Below are positions 1 to 11,587 of a stretch of 64,000 nt of DNA, piece after piece; position 1 is the stretch's first letter, and each line of letters starts with the position of its first letter. This stretch comes from Pleurodeles waltl (Eukaryota > Chordata > Amphibia > Caudata > Salamandridae): positions 1,533,622,782 to 1,533,686,781 of the forward strand of contig NC_090444.1 of assembly GCF_031143425.1 (NCBI RefSeq). Reading direction: 5' to 3'. Position numbers and translations under genes: made by a program. The notes beneath the pieces were generated by a model. The model worked only from the letters and a program-made list of their open reading frames with translations. It was not told the origin of the DNA and searched no databases.

Positions 1-1100
1 ATGTTGGGTCACCCTTTTATTCAACCCAGGCCAACGAAAATACCTTTGCACCAGTTCCAAATTGTTTCTGTGCCAGGATGTCCATTAACATGTAGTCATG
101 GCATCATTCCAAACTCATAAGTTGTAATGATCTGGTTGGAACATAAAAAGAAGTTCCTCGGATTCGCAGTGGTTGGTTCAGTGTTCTTCAAGAATCCTCA
201 GCCATCCATTCTATCAATGTATTTGTTGGAAGAGCCAATCACACATTCAAAAGGCATGAAGTGCAGTAGCTCCTACAGATTGTTTTTTGTGATGATTAAT
301 AAGGTGTCGGCCAAGCAAATATTGCCTTCATTCTTTAACAACTGTATACATGTCCAAGCCTTCTGTCTCTCAACAAACAACTCACGATCTGGTGGTAGAG
401 GCAGCAGCAATCAGCCGCACATATCTTACAACAATCGAAAATGATAAGATAACATTTTAAGATTCTCCAAGAGCGCACGAAAACCGAGGGCCTAACACCA
501 CAATCCCCGAAAACAAGACAGAACCAATTGTCTATACCAAAGTTTTTATTAAAATATGGTACAGCACTCTATACATGAGCCCTGAAGACGTTCTTATAAA
601 CCATGGCGTTGGCTACAACAGAAAGTTGGAACATTCTCGATTAGTTACGAAGAATGGAAAGAAGTTCATGAAATAAAAACTATCTTTTGTCCACATTGGA
701 TCATTGTGTGATTGCAAAGGACTTCTAAGTCCATCTATATGCTCTTATTGTTACTTAAAGTTGAACTTTATCAGAACTCTTACTATAGAGTGCTGAACAA
801 TATTTTAATAACCTGTTTCTGATACAGTATGTTGTTTTTTATCCAATGCAACATTTTAACAAACAAGCATGGGATCCTTCTGTATATATCATTTTGACAA
901 AATGTCTCCCAATGCTACTTCAGAGGCATCAGCCCCCATGATAGAAAGGCAATGACCTATCTGGATATGCCACTAAAGGAGACAAAGTAAATAGAAAAAT
1001 AGGAGCTAGAAAGGCCATGTCAATTAGTCTTAACGATTCAAAACATTCCTTTTCATAGGAGCATGGCAATTGGAGCTACTGTTGTAGAAAACAGATCGAC
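1..1100 (-). pseudogene. Decayed Ty3/Gypsy pol fragment (end of RT, RNase H, integrase zinc-finger region)
   Basis: Read on the minus strand, around 1070-960 there is text like the end of a Gypsy RT with a KECFESL block, and at about 940-890 an RNase H start, ADASEVALGDILSK. Further on, near 90-1, a frameshifted stretch gives GHPG and LELVQRYFRWPGL, the hallmark of the Gypsy integrase HHCC region. Stops and frame changes occur throughout, so this is a dead copy. The order RNase H then integrase is the conventional Ty3/Gypsy one, unlike the element at 36-41 kb. The fragment runs off the left edge, where the rest of the integrase would lie. Family membership is from established motifs; the exact boundaries are estimated. 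Confidence 0.72.
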
Positions 1101-2340
1101 GAAATTGCAATAAAAATGTGCAAATCTCAGAAAGCATTAAATATTACAAGCGCGTGTACCTTTCTTTTCCATGTGGGGTTAGAATAAAACCATCTCAAGT
1201 CTTTGATCTTTTAATCATTTATGCCTTAAAAAGGCAAAAGCCCATCATGTATTGCAATGTATCCTAAATAATGTAGAAAAGAATAGAAATGTGTTGGGGA
1301 AAAACATTATTAAGAAGCAATAATGATATACAGAAATCGCCTTGACCAAAGAAAAGTCAATACAATTAACATAAGTTTACAATTTAACCTTTGAGCTTTG
1401 AATACCAATAATTAGACTAGTAACAATAGTATTTTGCGTCTGACTGAAAGCAGTGCTGAGTTGGACTACCCAGTGAGGTCAAGAGGATATCAGTTTCAGC
1501 AGCTTCACTTGCTCCTGTTGAAGTCATGTATCATTATAAATGTGTGTGTGGTATATATGGAGTTGACCCCGGTTATGAAAAGAACAGGAGGGTATATGAA
1601 ACAACAATATGGCTACGGTATTTTCTAACACTTATTGGTCTAAGGTTTAAAGGATCAGAGATGGAGATTAGAGCTTATTCTACCATAATGACAATGTGCA
1701 TAAAAGACTCCATAGTTCATTAAGTATGACTGTTTCACCTTTATGCGACAAATGAAGAATGTATTTTTCCAGTTTCATTACCGTTTCTTGTTTAACGCTT
1801 GGATGCATTTGCCAAAATAACTGTGCCAGTGTTTATTTTTTCTGTTTTCAATCCACTATTATTCTTATAAAAAAGTGGCCAGCTGTGTACATGCATTCCG
1901 TTACGGTGTGCTATTAGACTAAAATAGCTTTACATTCGTTACCATATTTAGCCAATCTTCATGTAGGTCTTCAATTTGACCAGAAGCCACCCCTCTGCTA
2001 ACATTACTAAATAATTCATTCTAATAGAGGCTAGGAGAATTGATTGCTTTTTTAGATTGAGCCTGCTAGACAGCACAAGTTTGGATGTTGTGAGACATAT
2101 TGTGGGCTTGTAAGAACATACTGGAGTTTGGAGCCTGCCCATTGCCTACTATTGGTTGACTTTCCTGTCAGTCCCATTTGTCTGCTTCTTATTTGTGTAC
2201 CAGCTTTCAATCATGTTTTAGTTCCTCTCATGGAGAATAGTCTCCTTCACATCTCTTTTTATTTGCTAGATTCTATACCTCCAATGCTTGCTTTTAAGCA
2301 CTACTTTTTTGTTTTAAGTTAAGCTCTCCTTAGGAGTTCA
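1101..2340. other. No recognised feature
   Basis: AT-rich sequence with only short chance reading frames on both strands. I see no transposon terminus, RNA gene or exon here. Part of it may be non-coding remnant of the Gypsy element to the left. Confidence 0.5.
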
Positions 2341-2344
2341 TGTG

Positions 2345-2700
2345 TTTTCCAGCTGCTTCCCTTGTGTGCTTCTCTTACCATACATTCTGTGTTATCTGTC
2401 ACCCATACACTTCTCCCTGTTGCCTCCCTGATGCACTCACCCTCGTGTACTTACCTTGATTTTTTTCACTTAGGTGCTTCTCACCCACCCCCCCATTCAG
2501 CATTGCTCTCACCTAGTGCTTCTCCCCTTCGTCCCCTTCACCCATGTTGCTTCCTTCCACCAGTGAGCTCCCTTTTCTCTCCTGTTACTTCTTCTTTCCT
2601 CTCTTTTTGTTGCTTTCTCCCACCAGCACACTCCCCCTCTCTTGCCTGGTGGCCCTATGCCTTCCTTCTCTGTTGAACGCTCCTCTCCTTCCCCAGATGC
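2345..2700. repeat. Pyrimidine-rich degenerate minisatellite-like block
   Basis: The plus strand is dominated by C and T with recurring words such as GTGCTTCTC, TTCTCCC and CACCCA at irregular spacing. A proline/serine/leucine-rich reading frame here is a by-product of the composition. It looks like a decayed tandem repeat; no fixed period is evident by eye. Confidence 0.5.
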
Positions 2701-2990
2701 ATCATCTGTGCTGGTTCAACATACCTGGCCCTCCGGGGTGCTGTCAACCATCCACACTTAAAAAAAAAATGCTCTGACTCTATTTATTTATTTAACATAC
2801 CTATCGAAATCAGTAAATGAGAAAACATTCTTGCACCATTTCTTTAGTGCGTGGATAAGTGGTGCGCATGCATACATTACGGTGCAACTACAGCATAATA
2901 CCACCTTTTTCTACTTTGTGCTTTTTAGCCATGTTGCACATCATCGAGGCTGCTGTACATCATGGCTAAAAGACATTTTCAAAGCAAGAA

Positions 2991-3144
2991 GGCCCAAATG
3001 TATACTTTTTTGTGCTGCATTTGCGTCATTTTTTGACGCAAAAGTGGAACAAACTTACAAAATATAATTGTATTTTGAAAGTTTGCACTGCTTTTGCATC
3101 AAAAAATGACGCCAATGCTGCACAAAAAAGTATAAACATGGGCC
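2991..3144. mobile_element. Palindromic Harbinger-type MITE, copy 1
   Basis: Begins GGCCCAAATGTATAC and ends GTATAAACATGGGCC. The two halves are near-perfect inverted repeats around a TACAAAATATAATTGTATTTTG centre, with TTTGCGTCATTTTTTGACGC inside. Flanking trinucleotides are GAA and TAA, probably a mutated TAA duplication of the PIF/Harbinger type. It is non-coding. Related copies lie at 3940, 36915 and 52287. Confidence 0.75.
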
Positions 3145-3939
3145 TAAGTCCCAAAGGTGAGACATATTGGGTTTGCCAATGCTTATCAATAGGATGTATT
3201 TCACAGGCACATACATGTCAATGGTTTAGAACAGGGCAGTAAAAACATTCCTTTTAGTGTGCACATTGCATATGCTTCATTTTTTGACGGGTTTACTCTC
3301 TGTATTTTTTGACCTAATAGCAAGGAACATTGCTAAGCTGCACAACTCAACCAACCCACTTTTGGAGAATTCGATCAGCATTTAAAATTTATTTTTTAGA
3401 CCTGCTCCAGATGTTTCACCAGCTGCATGAAATCCAACAAACGTACTAATGAAAATACACACAAATGGACTATGGGTCAGACCTTTTTTATCCTGTGTTC
3501 TGTATCCTTCACATTATACTTGTATACACTACAGCATGAAGAATGGAGCAATGGGTCAACCAACTTTAAGCAGTTACTCTCTAGGATGGCTAGAGATCGC
3601 ATTTCTCTCCTGATTACTTGTGAACATCTGCCTAAAAAGAAGTGCTCGTCGGTGACAGAGATGGTAGCCCAACACTTCAGTTTGCCAATGGTGTTTTCTT
3701 TCCATTATGTATCCGTTTTGTTATGTTTTATAGTCATATGCCATTTTTAAACTGTCAGGTTCAAGTAATTCAAAGTCAATAATACTTTTCTTTGCATCAA
3801 TAAGAACAATATTTTTTGTCATGTGCATTAAATCTAAAATGTGTTTCTCAACAAGTTGTAGGTACGCCTGCTTGCTTGGGAGCGCATATACTCTTTGATT
3901 TACGTTATTTGCAATGTTTATTTTAGTTTACAGGATTAA

Positions 3940-4158
3940 GGCCCATATTTATACTGTTTTAGGGCCGCATTTGCGTCACTTTTTGAAGCAAAAACTGCGC
4001 AAACTTACAAAATACAATTGTATTTTGTGTTTTCTCTGCTTTTTGCATCAAAAAGCGGCGCAAATGCGGCACTAAAAAAGTATAAATTGTAAGTTTTCGC
4101 CGCTTTTTGCATCAAAAAGCGACGCAAATGTGGTGCTAAAACAGTATAAATATGGGCC
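3940..4158. mobile_element. Palindromic Harbinger-type MITE, copy 2 with an extra internal arm
   Basis: Starts GGCCCATATTTATAC and ends GTATAAATATGGGCC, flanked on both sides by TAA, the expected 3-bp Harbinger duplication. It is longer than its relatives (219 versus about 155 bp) because a third arm containing CGCTTTTTGCATCAAAAAGC has been added, so it looks like one and a half copies. Confidence 0.82.
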
Positions 4159-4161
4159 TAA

Positions 4162-5793
4162 ATGTTTAGCTAGTGGGTTTTTCATTCTTTTATTTGTGTG
4201 GCATAAGCAATGCTATAAAAAGTACCCTTCACACCAGCTTGCTAAGTGCAGACCTATAGGCTTTGCTCATGCGTGTTTGTAAATAAATGATATTCTTGTA
4301 GTTACTACCCAGTGTTTCTTCCAGACCAACACAAGTAGACGCAGACTTTAAGTTGTAAAAGCATTTCAGGGGCAGAGGTAGATATGCACCTGGATACAGA
4401 TCAGTTCGGTAACCCAGTAAGCACTATCACGGATATACCTTCACAGAGGAACTAGCATCTAAAACATTCAGCCATGTTTTAGGTCTATAACCTTACACAA
4501 CATACGGCCCGTTCCCCTAGAAAGTAGCAAGACAAATGCCTTACGTAATTGTTATTTCTAGACATGCTACCTGAGAATGCAACCACGCCATCCACTGTCA
4601 CACACGAAGCAGTGTTCAGCAACACGGTATGTCCTGGATGTAAGCAAAATAAAGAGTTGCTTGGCCTTCTGAGTAGCACTGTACACATTTCTTTTTCTGT
4701 TAATTGGACAAGTATAGCAAACTGAATTTAGTATGAATGACAGAGAGTTCCCTCGGAGCACTAGAATGGCCCCAAAAGAGACAAAGTGATTTTCTGGAGT
4801 CTAGCATTTCACTTCAACTTTTCGAAATAAACTGCATATTTATTATTTTATGTGGCTAACTAAAACCTTTACAGTTTTAACAAAGACACAAACGTAATAC
4901 AAAGTTCATTTTTTGTTAATTGTTGTTATGATTAGGAATTTGTTCTCTTAATCTGCAGCTGTTCTCTCTTTAATTGTATGTGTACAATGAAGTCTTTCAT
5001 GTGGTTGATGGAGTATTTCTGCCTCTCTTTCCTAAATCCTTAGGTGTTGAGCCTTGTTCCATCGACGGGAAAGATGTAAGAATATGTAGGGTAAGTGTCA
5101 GCAATTCAGAAGAACAGTCACAAGTCTTCTTAGGATCAGAAGATAAGTGTTAGCCAAAGCCAAATTCAGCAAGCATAGGGACAAGGGAAAGACAGAGGTC
5201 TGTATCTCTTGAAGGATAAAGGGAAAGCATCCGAAATCAGTCTGTGAGAACACTAGTTGCTACCACACAAATCTATTAGACAACACCCATCATCACGCCA
5301 TCAGGAGCTCCATTGTCTTTTCCCTTGTCACGTTGTAAGTTGCAACATTCATGGTTTCTCCCACAATAGTTCTGAGAATGGCATTGGCATTGACCTTGGT
5401 CATTTGTACGTCGCTGGTACCAATTTCAGAATAAGAGACAAGCAGCTCACTCTCTCCATGTTCCTCCATAAAGCTCTTTTTCATAGACTCTCTGTAACTA
5501 ACAAAATAGTACATCCATTTTCAAACTAACATTTCATATGAATGCACCTAGAAAGAAAAGACATGCAAGCAGAAATGGAAAACTGTTTCTCACTTAGAAA
5601 GAAATACAGGCCTAGTTAGGTCAATTTTACAGTATTATTCATAACGCACATTTAATTTAGTGTTATTTATGCACAATGAATTGCAAATAAATGAAAATGT
5701 CACTTAAACAATCTCAAATAAGCTTAATGTTACAGTTAGAATAAATGCAATAAATCTTTTGAATACACTGACATAAGTGCAACTAAGAACTAC
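4162..5793. other. No recognised element; one unassigned 73-codon ORF
   Basis: Mostly AT-rich unique-looking sequence. On the minus strand, 5514-5293 is an open frame of 73 codons with ordinary protein-like composition and in-frame methionines, but I cannot assign it to a family. An AG-like acceptor lies just inside its 5' end, and a stop follows directly at its 3' end. It could be a decayed exon or chance. Confidence 0.35.
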
Positions 5794-7442
5794 TGTTCGA
5801 ACTGGGGGTTCTGGTTGTCAGAATATGCACCCTGTACAAGTGGAAACACTACTTCTAGTCAAGGTAAGCTAGATGCACACTTAGACATAACCTTTGCTCA
5901 CCCTCTGGTAGGTTGGCACAGAGCAGTCAGGCTTATCTAATGTGTAAAGTATTTATGCAACACACACAGTAGTACAATGAAAACACCACAAAAGTACTAC
6001 ACACAGGGTTTGATAAGTGGATTATATTTTTATGAATAAAACAAGACTGAAAGGACAAAAATCCAATAAGAAACTGTAGTTATGAATGTTAGAAGAATAA
6101 GTCAAAAATAGTGCTCAGAAGTCAATAGCGATAAAAGGTTATTTGAGGCTGCGCTAGTCTGGGTAAGTCCAAAGTTCAGGTCGATCACAATGGAGGGCAG
6201 ACCGGCTACAGGATCCACGCTGGCAGGGCCTGCTGAGAAAGTTCCATGGATGAAAGAAGTGTTGACATAGAGGACTTGATGCGTGAAGCAGAGGAGAAGA
6301 TGTGTGCCTGTTGTTCGAAGAGATGTACGGGATGTGCCACTTCTAAGCTACACAGTGTTGAGGATGCATCGAAGATCAGGAATTGATGGGCATCGAGGCA
6401 ATGTGTCATTGTCGAACCGCTGGGCTGGAGACTATACTTTCAGCACGGAGTGATGCGTCAGCACATAGCCACACTAATTTGGAGATGCGTTGGAGCCCTG
6501 GGATGATGCATTATGCAGTCGTCAATGAGGTGTACGCTGTTCAGGCAACAGTGGAAATGCGTTGGTGCTAAGTTGAAATGTGCCAGCTCCGATCATCTCA
6601 ATATGATCAATGTGTTGGTTTTCTTGCATTGCCGCACAGATACTCACTTCCAAGAGTCCAGGGCTGATTGGCTCCACTTGGCAGAGCAGGACTCCCAGCA
6701 GACAGAGTTCAGGTGCTGGCTTCAGGTTGCAGGCAGCGTTTGATGTCCCTCAGACTGCAGTAGAACAGCGAGCAAGCCAACAAGCTCTTGGAGTCATTCA
6801 GGGTTAAGTTGAGAGGGGTTGAGTCCTTCCTCAGCAAGGCACAGATCAGCAGGCAGCAGGCTAACTCATCAAAGCAGAGAGCAATCATTCTTGGAAAGCA
6901 GTCCAGCAGAGTGACGCTCCTTGTAGCACAGCAGTCCTTACTCCTGACAGAGTTCTTCACAGGTCCAGTAGTGTACTGCTTTGCTAGGGTCAGAGATCCA
7001 GTTCTTATACCCAGCTATGCCTTTGAAGTGGAGGTGACTTCAGAGAAGGGCGTTTGAAGTGCACAGAGGTCCTTTCTTCCTCAACCCTAGCTCCAGTCTA
7101 CCAGTAGGGGGTAATCAGCCATTTGTGTGTGATCAGGCACTTGCTATTTAGGTGTGTCAGCTTCCCTTCACTCTTTCTGCCCAGGAAGAGCCATCAGATT
7201 GCAGATGAATACAGATGAGTGCTCAGACACACCTAACCTTCCTGTGTTTTTGGTTGTCTAGTGGGAATGTACAAAGCCCAGCTGTCATCCACACCAGATG
7301 TGTATTCACAGACAGGCAGAGGCACAGAACGATTAAAGTAAGAAAATGCCAAAAAAATTTAAAGTGCCATTTTCAGACTTACAATTTAAAACACAACTTC
7401 ATCATAAGTTGTGATTTTAGATTGTGAGTTCAGAGACACCAA

Positions 7443-7680
7443 GGGCCAGATGTAGCAAAGTTTTGCGAGTCGCAAATGGCCCGAATCGCTATTTGCGACT
7501 GTGCAAAATCGGAAATGGGATGCAAAAATCCCATTTCCGACTCGCAAAAATCGATGCGACTCGCAAAAATTGCAACCCCATTTAGCGACCCGCAAATTGG
7601 AAGTCGCAATTTGCAAGTCGCAAACCATATGCAATTGCAACTCGCAAATTGCGACTAGTCGCAAAAAGCCCAGTTTGCAT
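7443..7680. repeat. Left subterminal GACTCGCAA repeat cluster of the Harbinger
   Basis: Many direct and inverted copies of TTGCGACT and ACTCGCAA occur within 240 bp, for example around 7466, 7490, 7540, 7560 and 7620. A matching cluster lies near the right end (about 10750-10960). Such clusters are plausible binding sites for the Myb-like partner or the transposase; that role is inferred. Confidence 0.7.
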
Positions 7681-7726
7681 GTCCCATTTACCACTAACTC
7701 AGAGCAGGTGGTAACCATTACCAAAG

Positions 7727-7734
7727 TATAAAAG
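7727..7734 (+). promoter_or_regulatory. TATA box of the Harbinger transposase gene
   Basis: TATAAAAG lies 31 bp upstream of the transposase ATG at 7765, which would give a very short 5' leader. It is the only good TATA match between the left terminal repeat and the ATG. Confidence 0.7.
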
Positions 7735-7764
7735 GAGACCCAGAAGGCATCTGGGTTACCCAAG

Positions 7765-8967
7765 ATGGCGGAGATATACCTGATAGCAGTGAGGAGGAGA
7801 GTCCATGCAGCCCAGCAGAGGAGGAGGAGGAGCCAGAGAAAGGAGAAGATTTACAGAACAAGGCAGACTCTTTTTCAGCAAACTGAGGAAGAGATCTATG
7901 ACAAATACCGCCTTAGCAGCGCAGCCATACTAGAATTAAATGAATTACTAAAACCACAGCTAGAACGCCAGACTCTGCGCGGCTGCGCCATCCCGACGCA
8001 TGTGCAAGTGCTATGATCACTGCACCTTTTGGCCTCAGGGAGCTATCAGGGGGTCATTGCTGTGGCAGGTGGGGTATCTCAAAGTGCACTGTCAAGGTTC
8101 CTCAGGGCATTCCTAGATGCCATACTCACACACATGTCTCACTTCATATACTTACCCAGGAATGAGGCAGAAATTAACAGCACCAAGCTGGACTTTTACC
8201 GGATTGCCAACTTTCCCCATGTCCTAGGGTGTGTAGATGGGACACATATTCAAATATGCCCCCCTGCTAACCTGGAATATCTGTTCCGCAACAGAAAGTG
8301 TACCCACTCACTGAATATACAGGTTGTTTGTGACGCCCATTATGTCATCACTGACATTGTCGCAAAATTTCCAGGCAGTACCTATGACTCCTAAATTTTT
8401 AGGCACAGTGGGATACACCAACGGCTGGAACGTGGGGAGTTTGGAGACGGATACCTCCTAGGTAGAGCTGCATACACCTCGTAGACATACACACAGGTCA
8501 CTGTGCACACCAACCAGGACTTTCTAACAGTGTACTGTTTGTGCCCAACAGGTGACAGTGCATATGCACTACCGCCATGGATAATGACTCCGTTCTTAAC
8601 CCCCAGCAATGATTCCGAGAGGCGATACAACAGTGCACATAAGAGGACCAGGAACCTGATTGAACGCACCTTCGGATTGCTGAAAGCAAGGTTCAGATGC
8701 CTCCACCGCAGGGGAGGTGCCCTCCAGTATACCCCCATTACAGCATTCAAAATTGTTGTCGCATGCGCCATCCTGCACAATATTGCCACCCGACGTGGGC
8801 TACCTCTCACCCCTGCAGACCCAGATTCAGAGGATGAAGAGCAGGAGCAACCACATCGCCATCATGGGGATCGGAGTATTGCAAATCAAGGCAGACTGAG
8901 ACGGCAACACATCGCAACCCAATACTTTGGAAGGTACGTGTCAACTTCAACCATACTCACCTATTGA
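7765..8967 (+). pseudogene. Harbinger DDE transposase, two exons, two in-frame stops
   Basis: HARBI1-type endonuclease. Exon 1 is 7765-8461 and exon 2 is 8552-8967; the 90-bp intron starts GTAGAG, ends CCCAACAG and joins a phase-1 glycine codon. The reading frame is continuous across both exons (about 370 codons) except for TGA at 8014-8016 and TAA at 8392-8394. Catalytic residues are visible: Asp in GCVDGTHIQI, Asp in PGSTYDS, and Glu in LIERTFGLLKARF. The ATG sits in a good context (AAGATGG) 31 bp after a TATA box. The C-terminal tail is acidic, then basic, ending QYFGRY. The stops make this copy non-functional unless they are read through or corrected. It converges on the Myb-like gene, with 155 bp between the two stop codons. 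Confidence 0.9.
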
Positions 8968-9122
8968 CCAAAAACTCCATTTGTTAAGTGGAACAAAAAA
9001 CTATTTAATATGTGCAGAAATTGAACTATTTACAATGCATAACTGTTCATGTACATCAAAAAGCAAACCATGCATGGGGCACATTGCTGTCATGTGCCCC
9101 AACATCAGGGACAGGGTTCAGT

Positions 9123-10568
9123 CTATGTCCTACGGCGGCCTCTGCCAGCCTGGCTGGTCCCAGGTTGGTCTGCAGTGCTCTGCCTGGTACTCCCACTCCG
9201 GAGCACCCTAGTGTCACTGGCAGAGACACTGCTCACAGTGGAGCCCTCTTCGCTGTCCTGGGGGGTATCCCCTGTGCCCCTGGACACATGCCGTGCCTCC
9301 ATTAAATCGATCACATGTGTGATCCGGCCCAGGCCTCTAGCCACATCCCCTGCAAAGTGGCCCATTTCAACTTGGAGGCCAACTGTCCTTCTCGACAGGC
9401 CAGTGGTGTTGACTGCCAGTCTGTCAATTGATGTGGCCATCCTGTCCAGCCTCTGGAGCAGCTGACGGTCCCTGCGCGGCCCACCCTCGCTCTGTGACAG
9501 TAGTCCTGCCACCAGTTCCCGCATGGACAGGGCTAGGTCCCCAGTGTTTGTGCCAATGACGTCCAATTGGGAATAGAGCTGCTGCATGCTGGCCTCATTG
9601 CTCCTCACAAAGCGGTGCAGAACCCCACTAATTCTCCCTAACATATTGTTCTGCAGGTGCTGACCACAGAGCAGCTGTGCCTCGGTGATGGTGGTGGATG
9701 GACGCCCGGACTCTGCCTGCAGCACTGCTCTCCTGAACCTGCGTAGCCTGTGCAGCAGTGTATGCCCTATGAGCTCTACTGTGGCACTCCTGGCTATTGC
9801 TGGCACAGCCTCCGGAACCACTGTTGCAGCAGGTGTTGACATCAAGGGGATGGTGTTGGTGGTGCAGGTGGGAGTGGTGGCAGCTCCTATGCTTTCCTCA
9901 TGGGGCTGGCTGCTGTGGCTTGTGGTGGTGTCTTGTGGGAGACCTGTGGGACATGGGGAACAGACTGTCAGCGTCTACTATCTGTTGCACACTTCCTAAT
10001 AAACATTTGCCTATTTACTGCCTACTTGACTACATTGCCCATAATGCATCATTCTGGTATTTGCTACCCTGAAATGGAGCTATCTTGGTTGTGCATGCCC
10101 CTGTGTACATGGTGGGTGGGGGGTATGCCATTGATGGGGGTACAGGCATATCACATGGTACTCACCGGTTGATGTAGTGGGCTCAGAGGTGTCCAGATCT
10201 CCAAATCCTGTCACTGCCTCCTGCTCCAGGGTCTCCTCCACCCTTTCCTCCAGGGGTGTGGGTGGTGGTACGGATGATGGTCCCCCTCCTGTGCCTCTCA
10301 TCTCCCGGAGCCTTTCTGCCACCCTCTCCTTGGTCCGGGAGCGGAGGTCATACCACCTCTTTTTGATCTCATCCACACTCCTGTGGCTGACCCCCAGGGA
10401 GTTCACTTTTTCTTGAATTTCCAGCCAGAGTTGTTTTTTGGTTGAGTCTGGCACATTGAGGGCTGCCTTTCCAAAGAGATCATCATAGTGCTGACAGCAT
10501 TCTTCTGTCAGCACCTCCAGCTCCTTCTCAGAAAATTTAAGTTTTCTCTTTCTTGGTGTTTCTGCCAT
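9123..10568 (-). CDS. Harbinger Myb/SANT-like partner protein, spliced and apparently intact
   Basis: Exon 1 runs 10568 to 10166 and exon 2 runs 9943 to 9123, with stop TAG. The 222-bp intron has donor GTGAGT and acceptor CCCACAG, and the joined length is 1224 nt, exactly 408 codons with no internal stop. The N-terminus (about residues 8-75) is a Myb/SANT-like trihelix domain: KFSEKELEVLTEECCQHY, then LWLEIQEKVNSLG, then VDEIKKRWYDLRSRTKERV. The middle is acidic and Ser/Thr/Pro-rich; the C-terminal 200 residues are helical and coiled-coil-like. In known Harbinger systems such a protein binds subterminal DNA and helps bring the transposase to the nucleus and ends. An open frame with consensus splice sites beside a broken transposase is notable. 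Splicing is inferred from sequence only. Confidence 0.87.
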
Positions 10569-11587
10569 TGTAGCTGCTGTTCCTCCTGTTGGCTGTTCAG
10601 CAGTTTAAAATGGCTGTGGTCCTCCCTACTCCCAGGTGTATTAGTAAACTTCCTGGCTGTGATGTCATCATGATGTGCCAGGAAGTGTTTCCAGAGTGTT
10701 CTGGAGTGGTTTCTGGAGTGTTCTGCAGCACCTTCAAACAATTTACATGGAACTTGCAATTTTGCGACACCCACTCGCAAATTGCGAGTTCGTTTTTTGC
10801 GCGGTCGCAAACAGCGACCTCGCAGACAGCGGACTCGCTATCTGCGTTGCGACTCCGGGTGCGAGTCGCAATTTGTACACGGGCATTGTACCTGCATTCC
10901 TATTAGCGACACGCAATTTGCGAGTCGCATATGCTCGCAAATTGCGAGTCGCTAATTTTTTTGTACCTACATCTGGCCCCAAATTTCTATATTTTTCAAA
11001 ATGGACGTTACACTTAAAGGTTGCTTTAAGGTAACCCCAATGTTAACTTATGGGAGAGATAGGCCTTGCAGTAGTGAACAATTAATGTAATAGTTTTTCA
11101 CTACCAGGACATGTTAAACCTAAAAGTACATGTCCAATTTTTTAAATACATTGCACTCTGCCCTTGGGGCTGTCCAGGGCCTATCCTATTCTGGACTTTT
11201 ATGTATTAAAAAGGAAGGTTTGGGCCTGGCAAGTGGGTTAATTTGCCAGGTTGACATGGCAGTTTGAAACTGCAAAGATAGTCTTTGTAATGGCAGGCCT
11301 GAGACATAGTTAGAGGACTGCTGAAGTGGGTGGCACAATCAGTGCTGCAGGCATATTAGCTGCATTTAGGTGGTGACCTTCACTAGGAACTTATAGGCAA
11401 ATTAGGTGTGTCCATTGTGGATAGGCCAATGTTACCATGTTTTAGGGAAAGAGCACATGCACTTTAGCACTGGCCAGCAGTGGTAAAATGCCCAGAATCA
11501 TAAAGCCAGCAAAAACAAAGTCAGCAAAACAGGAGGTCAGGAGGCAAAAAGTCAGGGGAAACCACGCCAAGGATGTCAGGTCTAACA

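Larger units (their letters stand above)
7443..10979. mobile_element. Complete PIF/Harbinger DNA transposon (3537 bp)
   Basis: Terminal inverted repeats GGGCCAGATGTAGC (left) and CTACATCTGGCCC (right) are flanked by identical CAA trinucleotides at 7440-7442 and 10980-10982, a 3-bp duplication as expected for PIF/Harbinger. Inside are two convergent spliced genes: a DDE transposase on the plus strand and a Myb/SANT-like protein on the minus strand, as in other Harbinger elements, where both proteins are needed for transposition. Both ends carry clusters of GCGAGTCGCAA-type subterminal motifs. The transposase has two stops, so this copy could move only with a transposase supplied in trans. Confidence 0.93.
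5794..11587 (-). mobile_element. Solo LTR (long-LTR family), split by a Harbinger insertion
   Basis: The plus strand begins TGTTCGAACTGGGG and ends GGTCTAACA, the reverse complement of the LTR that follows the polypurine tract at 19258. Without the Harbinger insert the LTR is about 2.25 kb. Similarity to the solo LTR at 32238 runs along the whole length, including CAACACACACAGTA near 5960 and a TATA-like GGGTATAAGAA on the minus strand near 7005. I see no convincing 5-bp target duplication here. No internal coding region is attached, so it is best read as a solo LTR made by LTR-LTR recombination. Confidence 0.78.

Noticed and set aside
2362..2777. Pro/Ser/Leu-rich plus-strand ORFs
   Set aside because: Pyrimidine-rich low-complexity DNA with no domain.
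7443..7680. CRISPR-like regularly spaced repeats
   Set aside because: Short motifs in both orientations with irregular spacing, within a eukaryotic transposon end.
7386..7763. 125-codon minus-strand ORF at the Harbinger left end
   Set aside because: Produced by repeated subterminal GCGACTCGCAA motifs.
9012..9999. Plus-strand ORFs opposite the Myb-like exon 2
   Set aside because: Antisense shadows of the real minus-strand coding exon.
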